From NCBI GenBank assembly GCA_019347945.1, contig JAHWKK010000004.1, positions 1 to 64,000 of the forward strand: a stretch of 64,000 bases of DNA, in the 5' to 3' direction. The notes beneath the pieces were generated by a model that searched no databases, was not told the origin of the DNA, and saw only the letters and a list, made by a program, of their open reading frames with translations. The first letter of the stretch is position 1; each line of letters opens with the position of its first letter. The translations under genes and the position numbers were made by a program. This DNA is from Acidobacteriota bacterium (GTDB lineage Bacteria > Acidobacteriota > Thermoanaerobaculia > Gp7-AA8 > JAHWKK01). This document shows, piece by piece, positions 60,014 through 64,000 of this stretch.

Positions 60014-61081
60014 ATGGACCCGCTCGCTCACACGCTCACAGGGGCGAATCTCGCCGCCACCCGGCTCGGTGGCAAGTCCCGTCTCGCCGCCGCCGCGCTC
60101 GTGATCGGGGCCAACGCGCCGGACATCGACGCGATCCTCTACTTCACCGGCCACCGCGATCTCGCGCTCGGCTTCCGGCGCGGCTGGACCCACGGCGTGC
60201 TGGCGCTGGTCGTTCTCCCCTTGATCCTGACCGGGCTCCTCCTTCTGTACGACCGGCTCCGGCCCGATCCGGAGCGGCGCGCCGATCCGAAATGGCTCCT
60301 TCTTCTCTCCGCGATCGCGACGCTCACGCATCCGACGCTCGACTGGCTCAACACCTACGGGATGCGCTGGTTGATGCCGTTCCGGCCGACGTGGTTTTAC
60401 GGCGACTCGGTGAACATCATGGATCCGTGGATCTGGCTGATCCTCGGAATCGGCTGGCTCGTCGGACGGCGGCCGACGATCGCGATGGTCGCTCTCTGGG
60501 CAATCTTCACGTTCCTGATCCTCCGAATCGTCGGCGGGCGCGCGCCGGAGTACCTCGTTCTCGTCGCAATGATCGCCGTGATTCTTCTGCTGGCGCTGCT
60601 GTGGCGCGGTCCCGCGCGCAATGCGCGGCTGGGCGCGCGCTTCGCAACGACGGCGCTCATCGTCACGACGCTCTACATTTGCTCGCGGCTGCTGATCAAC
60701 GCCGCGGCGGGCGCGGAGGTAGAGCGTCAGCTCGAAGCGCGCGGCATCGTTCCCGTACGCGTGCTGATGCTCTCCCCTCATCCGATCGATCCTCGGGCGT
60801 GGTCGTTCGTCGCGCGCAACGACGACCTCTACCGCGTCGGGACGATCGAGTGGCCGGGAGGGGAGGTCGAGCTCTCCGAAGAAACGCTTCCGGTCGCGAA
60901 GGAGAGCCCGGAATGGAGAGCGGCGCGGCGCGATCCCTCGATCCGCGGCTTCATGACGTGGGTGCGTTTCCCCTCGTACGTGATCGAGAGAACCGGTGGT
61001 GAGACGCGAGTCCTGATCTACGACGCCAGGCGAGCGACCGGCAGCTGGCCCTCACCAAGGATCGTGACGCTGAAACCGTGA
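60014..61081 (+). CDS. YdjM/DUF457 membrane-bound metal-dependent hydrolase family protein
   Basis: 355 residues: N-terminal DPLAHTLTGANLAA, GANAPDIDAILYF, GWTHGVLALV and LTHPTLDWLNTYG with the His/Asp residues of the family, about six transmembrane helices, then a soluble C-terminal domain (about 240-355). Proteins of this family are phospholipase/PAP2-like membrane hydrolases in name; actual substrates are unproven. Ends just before the 50-bp repeat at 61087. Confidence 0.85.
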   Translation: MDPLAHTLTGANLAATRLGGKSRLAAAALVIGANAPDIDAILYFTGHRDLALGFRRGWTHGVLALVVLPLILTGLLLLYDRLRPDPERRADPKWLLLLSAIATLTHPTLDWLNTYGMRWLMPFRPTWFYGDSVNIMDPWIWLILGIGWLVGRRPTIAMVALWAIFTFLILRIVGGRAPEYLVLVAMIAVILLLALLWRGPARNARLGARFATTALIVTTLYICSRLLINAAAGAEVERQLEARGIVPVRVLMLSPHPIDPRAWSFVARNDDLYRVGTIEWPGGEVELSEETLPVAKESPEWRAARRDPSIRGFMTWVRFPSYVIERTGGETRVLIYDARRATGSWPSPRIVTLKP

Positions 61082-61086
61082 CACTG

Positions 61087-61136
61087 GGCTTTTCCGCGGG
61101 TATCGGAGTTAAGTTCCGGGTTCGGACCCGACCCCG
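61087..61136. repeat. 50-bp repeat, copy 1, upstream of the antiporter
   Basis: GGCTTTTCCGCGGGTATCGG through GTTAAGTTCC and TTCGGACCCGACCCCG. Direct copy, three or four changes, at 62681-62731. The stop of the upstream gene is five bases away; the antiporter start is 15 bases downstream. Confidence 0.8.
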
Positions 61137-61151
61137 CATATATTGAGCTCG

Positions 61152-62666
61152 ATGCCAGAGATCCTGCTCGAGAAAGCTGTTCCGATCGAGATGCTTCTCG
61201 TCGCCGTCGGCATTCTGCTCGTCGTCAGCATCCTCGCGAGCAAGGCTTCGGGGCGGCTCGGTGTCCCGGCACTGGTGCTCTTTCTGACGATCGGAATGCT
61301 GGCCGGTTCGGAGGGAATCGGCGGGATCTACTTCGACGACGCCGAGACGGCGCAGTGGATCGGAGTCGTCGCGCTCGCTTTCATTCTCTTTGCGGGAGGT
61401 CTGGAAACGAACTGGGACTTCGTCCGTCCGAGCATCCGGGGCGCGCTGTCGCTCTCGACGCTCGGAGTGCTTCTGACTTCCGCATCCGTCGCGCTGGCCG
61501 TTTTCTATTTTCTGGGGCTCCCACTCCCTCAGGCTTTTCTTCTGGGAGCGATCGTTTCGTCGACGGACGCGGCGGCGGTTTTTTCGGTATTGCGCTCGAA
61601 AGGCGTGGATCTGAACGAACAGCTCGCCGCGACACTCGAACTGGAGTCGGGAAGCAACGATCCGATGGCTATCTTTCTCACCACGGCGTCGATCCAGTTT
61701 CTGCTGCAGCCGTCCACGACCGTCGGCACGCTCGCTCTGGACTTCGTTCTGCAGATGAGTCTCGGTGCTCTCTTCGGCTACCTGATGGGGGTCGTGGCGA
61801 CCCTGATCGTGAATCATCTCCATCTCGAGTACGGTGGCCTTTACCCCGTTCTGACGATCGCGGTCGTCATGCTCACGTATGGAGGGGCGGCTGCGCTCGG
61901 CGGAAACGGATTTCTGGCGGTCTACATCGCAGGGATCGTCATGGCCAATCGAAATTTCGTTCACAGGCGCCGGCTGACAGCATTTCACGACGGCCTCGCC
62001 TGGCTGATGCAGATCGCCATGTTCCTCGTGCTCGGGCTTCTCGTGTTCCCGTCGCAGCTCATCGAGGTGGCGTGGGTCGGCATCGCCGTGGCCCTCGTGC
62101 TGATCTTCATCGCGCGCCCGGTCGCCGTGTTCGTGTCTCTCGCTTTCACTTCGCTCGGTTTACGGGAGAAGACACTGATCTCCTGGGTCGGGCTTCGTGG
62201 GGCCGTGCCGATCATTCTCGCAACGTTCCCTCTGCTCGCGGGAGCGCCGGGAGCGGCGCTCATTTTCAATGTCGTCTTCTTCATCGTCCTGACGTCGGTC
62301 ATTCTGCAGGGAACGACGATTCCTCTGGTGGCGCGCTGGCTGAGGGTCGACGTAGCGACCGTTCCGGATCTCCCGCCAGGCGAGCCGGCCTTTTCATCGC
62401 GGAAGGAAAGCGCGCTTCTCACCATCGAAGTCGCCGAGGGCTCGCAGGCCGCCGACAAAAAGATCGTTCAGCTTCCGCAATGGCCGCGCGAAGCGCTGAT
62501 CCTCGTCGTCTATCGCGATGACGAGTTCTTTCTCCCGGTGGGCGGGACCGAGCTGAAGCCGGGCGATCGGCTGATCGTCCTCACGAGCAAGAAGGTCGCT
62601 GACCGGGTTCGCGCAATTGGAGCAGCACCTCCCCGGGACGGGGTCGGGTCTGAACTTGGAACTTAA
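61152..62666 (+). CDS. Cation/H+ antiporter (CPA1/NhaP2-CvrA type) with TrkA-C domain
   Basis: 504 residues. About 12 transmembrane helices with the CPA1 patterns LELESGSNDPMAIFLT (essential Asp) and WVGLRGAVPIILA, then a cytoplasmic TrkA-C domain (LLTIEVAEGSQAADKKIVQL; GDRLIVLTSKK). Probably exchanges K+ or Na+ for H+. The last 12 residues (RDGVGSELGT) and the stop codon are encoded by one arm of the palindromic repeat. ATG 61152 or TTG 61143; no strong ribosome site because the repeat lies directly upstream. Confidence 0.9.
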   Translation: MPEILLEKAVPIEMLLVAVGILLVVSILASKASGRLGVPALVLFLTIGMLAGSEGIGGIYFDDAETAQWIGVVALAFILFAGGLETNWDFVRPSIRGALSLSTLGVLLTSASVALAVFYFLGLPLPQAFLLGAIVSSTDAAAVFSVLRSKGVDLNEQLAATLELESGSNDPMAIFLTTASIQFLLQPSTTVGTLALDFVLQMSLGALFGYLMGVVATLIVNHLHLEYGGLYPVLTIAVVMLTYGGAAALGGNGFLAVYIAGIVMANRNFVHRRRLTAFHDGLAWLMQIAMFLVLGLLVFPSQLIEVAWVGIAVALVLIFIARPVAVFVSLAFTSLGLREKTLISWVGLRGAVPIILATFPLLAGAPGAALIFNVVFFIVLTSVILQGTTIPLVARWLRVDVATVPDLPPGEPAFSSRKESALLTIEVAEGSQAADKKIVQLPQWPREALILVVYRDDEFFLPVGGTELKPGDRLIVLTSKKVADRVRAIGAAPPRDGVGSELGT

Positions 62667-62733
62667 CTCCGAAATCATCAGGCCTTTTCCGCTGGTATCG
62701 GTGTTAAGTTCCAAGTTCGGACCCGACCCCGTC
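62637..62733. repeat. Palindromic repeat copy 2 (inverted pair) between antiporter and SGNH hydrolase
   Basis: Left arm GACGGGGTCGGGTC to GGAACTTAAC (62637-62667) and right arm (62703-62733) are inverted over 31 bases with one mismatch, spacer 35 bp. The right half (62681-62731) is a direct copy of the repeat at 61087-61136. The left arm holds the antiporter stop, and the right arm abuts the ATG of the next gene. Confidence 0.85.
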
Positions 62734-62735
62734 TA

Positions 62736-63653
62736 ATGCTCTTTCACATTCACAGCGGCGACATCTTTTTCAGCGCGGCGGGCATTCTGACGCTGGCGGT
62801 GATTGCCGGATTCCTCCTTCCGGAGGGGAAGTACGACCTGGCGCGGCGCGTGATCCGGACGTTCTTTCTCCTCTCGGTTCCGCTCGGCGCACTCGGCACG
62901 GTGCCGGTTCCTCCGGGGCTCGCGTTTGCGCTCGTCGGAGTGTGGGTCGTTCACGCCGCGCTCGGATTCGGGCGTCGCTCGAGGCGCGGCGCGGTGCTCA
63001 GCGGTTCGGTCCTGCTGCTTCTGGTCGTCGCGTCGGCCGCTCCGGAGATTGCATGGAGGCTTCGCCAGCCGCCTGAGCTCGCTCCGCCTCCGACAGTTTT
63101 CGTCTTCGGCGATTCCCTCAGTTCGGGAGGCTTCGGCGAGAGCCGAACCTGGGTCGACCATCTCGATGGCAGCGGAGGGACGAAGTTCATCAATCTCTCG
63201 ATGCCGTCCGACACGACCGGTTTCGTGCTTCGGTCGCGAATCGGCGAGCTCGAGGACGGCTGCCGGGCATGCGGAGTGGTGATCGAGCTCGGTGGAAACG
63301 AAATGGTCGGAAACGGATCGGCGCGCGAGTACGAGCACAACCTCCGAAAACTGATTGCCCAATCTCGCGAGCATGGTGCGGAAAGAGTCTGGCTCGTCGA
63401 GCTGCCGCCGCTTCCCGGCCGATGGTCGTGGCCAGCCGCACAGCGTCGCGTCGCCCGCGACACAGGATGTATTGCGGTTCCCCGTCGCGTCCTCGCCTCG
63501 GTTCTCGTCGATGAAGCGAATACCTTCGACGGGCTTCATCTCACCGATCGGGGACATCAAAGGCTCGCCGGGCTGATGCACGTCTGGCTCGGGCTCGCGG
63601 CGTCGGAGGCGACACCGGTACATCGTGAGGGCCCGGTACGCCGAAATCATTAA
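62736..63653 (+). CDS. SGNH/GDSL hydrolase with N-terminal membrane segment
   Basis: 305 residues. Three hydrophobic helices (about 10-105), then an SGNH domain with Block I VFGDSLSSGG, Block III GGNEMVGN and Block V FDGLHLTDRG carrying Asp and His. Typically an esterase or O-acetylhydrolase for cell-wall or surface glycans. ATG 62736 follows the palindromic repeat with no room for a ribosome site; if the repeat is a newcomer the original start may have lain elsewhere. Its stop (TAA 63651-63653) is within TTAAGTTGACCCGACC, a partial match to the same repeat. Confidence 0.85.
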   Translation: MLFHIHSGDIFFSAAGILTLAVIAGFLLPEGKYDLARRVIRTFFLLSVPLGALGTVPVPPGLAFALVGVWVVHAALGFGRRSRRGAVLSGSVLLLLVVASAAPEIAWRLRQPPELAPPPTVFVFGDSLSSGGFGESRTWVDHLDGSGGTKFINLSMPSDTTGFVLRSRIGELEDGCRACGVVIELGGNEMVGNGSAREYEHNLRKLIAQSREHGAERVWLVELPPLPGRWSWPAAQRRVARDTGCIAVPRRVLASVLVDEANTFDGLHLTDRGHQRLAGLMHVWLGLAASEATPVHREGPVRRNH

Positions 63654-63741
63654 GTTGACCCGACCTTCTCCGTCATTAAACAATACGACCTGGTTGGCGG
63701 CGCGTTCGTCAGATTGCGCCGCACGACACCGGAGGGCAATC

Positions 63742-64000
63742 ATGAAAGACGTTTCGATGAAGGCATTATTGGCGTTGGCGGCTCTGGTCATTGCCGTGAT
63801 CATCCCGGCAGGTCCCGTCCTTGCGCAGGACGAGGACGACGAACGGGAGGAGACCGAACAGACCGCGCGAAGAGTGACCGAAGAGATGACGGTCACGGCG
63901 CGAAAACAGGAAGAGTCGATTCAGGAGGTTCCGTTGTCGGTCGCGGCCCCGACCGAGGAGGAGCTGCGGGACCGTGGCGCCGAGACTCTCGAGGACGTCT
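63742..64000 (+). CDS. TonB-dependent receptor, N-terminal part
   Basis: The window ends 86 codons in. Signal peptide (MKDVSMKALLALAALVIAVI...VLAQ), an acidic stretch, then VTARKQEESIQEVPLSV with a TonB-box-like region and the start of a plug domain (ELRDRGAETLEDV). GGAGGG lies six bases before the ATG. It lacks the Cna-B-like domain of the receptor at 14 kb. Continues past the right edge. Confidence 0.85.
   Translation, partial: MKDVSMKALLALAALVIAVIIPAGPVLAQDEDDEREETEQTARRVTEEMTVTARKQEESIQEVPLSVAAPTEEELRDRGAETLEDV

Noticed and set aside
62733-63896. 387-codon open frame on the minus strand
   Set aside because: Shadow of the SGNH hydrolase gene, composition Arg-rich without motifs.

Overview
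The window is GC-rich bacterial DNA with densely packed genes on both strands. Five observations point to the Acidobacteriota, perhaps a Thermoanaerobaculia-like lineage: giant Ser/Thr kinases with C-terminal PD40/TolB-type beta-propellers, TonB-dependent receptors with an N-terminal carboxypeptidase-regulatory domain, a VWFA-related secreted protein, S8/S9/M20 peptidases, and a C-terminal HTH on the REP-associated (Y1) transposases. This is an inference from gene content; no rRNA, tRNA or universal marker lies in the window.

Layout. 1-5.8 kb: C-terminal stub of a Y1-type transposase, a GAF-PAS histidine kinase, an isochorismatase-family hydrolase with a PRC/DUF2171-like tail, an exported amidohydrolase, and decayed copies of a REP-associated transposase element. 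5.8-13.8 kb (minus strand): one six-gene operon covering reductive pyrimidine breakdown in order: dehydrogenase (PreA), dihydropyrimidinase, beta-ureidopropionase, class III aminotransferase, CoA-acylating semialdehyde dehydrogenase (MmsA), plus an NCS1 nucleobase permease. It should turn uracil/thymine into acetyl-CoA/propionyl-CoA, NH3 and CO2. 14-20.7 kb: a TonB-dependent receptor and a large secreted subtilisin, each followed by a stem-loop terminator. 20.7-26.8 kb: a divergent hybrid sensor kinase behind an operator-like TACC/GGTA cluster, an arsA-family pseudogene, a GntR regulator divergent from a lipoprotein across a perfect dyad, and a 1.1-kb transposase element next to a truncated LRR gene.

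26.9-42.8 kb: an array of five intact receptor-like Ser/Thr kinases, all minus strand, plus two kinase 5'-end relics and an amidase. The kinase halves share long identical DNA tracts while the beta-propellers differ, and a repetitive DNA element sits in frame in the beta4-beta5 loop of four of the five plus one relic. 43-51.6 kb: an S9 peptidase, a cluster of toxin-antitoxin genes (HicB-like remnant, VapBC, HigBA), a cupin lipoprotein, an IS110-type stub, a PAS-PAS-GGDEF-EAL protein and a DUF2306 membrane protein. 51.7-60 kb: an anchored beta-repeat protein, a nested palindromic element, a serine hydrolase with an AraC regulator upstream, a DUF1440-like membrane protein, a VWFA protein, an M20 amidohydrolase and MazEF. 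60-64 kb: a DUF457/YdjM membrane protein, a cation/H+ antiporter bracketed by a 50-bp palindromic repeat, an SGNH hydrolase, and the start of another TonB-dependent receptor.

The genes suggest a heterotroph that secretes peptidases, takes up oligomers through TonB receptors, salvages pyrimidines for nitrogen and carbon, and has much one- and two-component signalling. The accessory material (transposase relics, dispersed TTAAGTT/GACCC ends, TA loci, in-frame repeats, repeat-flanked gene) marks it as a region of active rearrangement.
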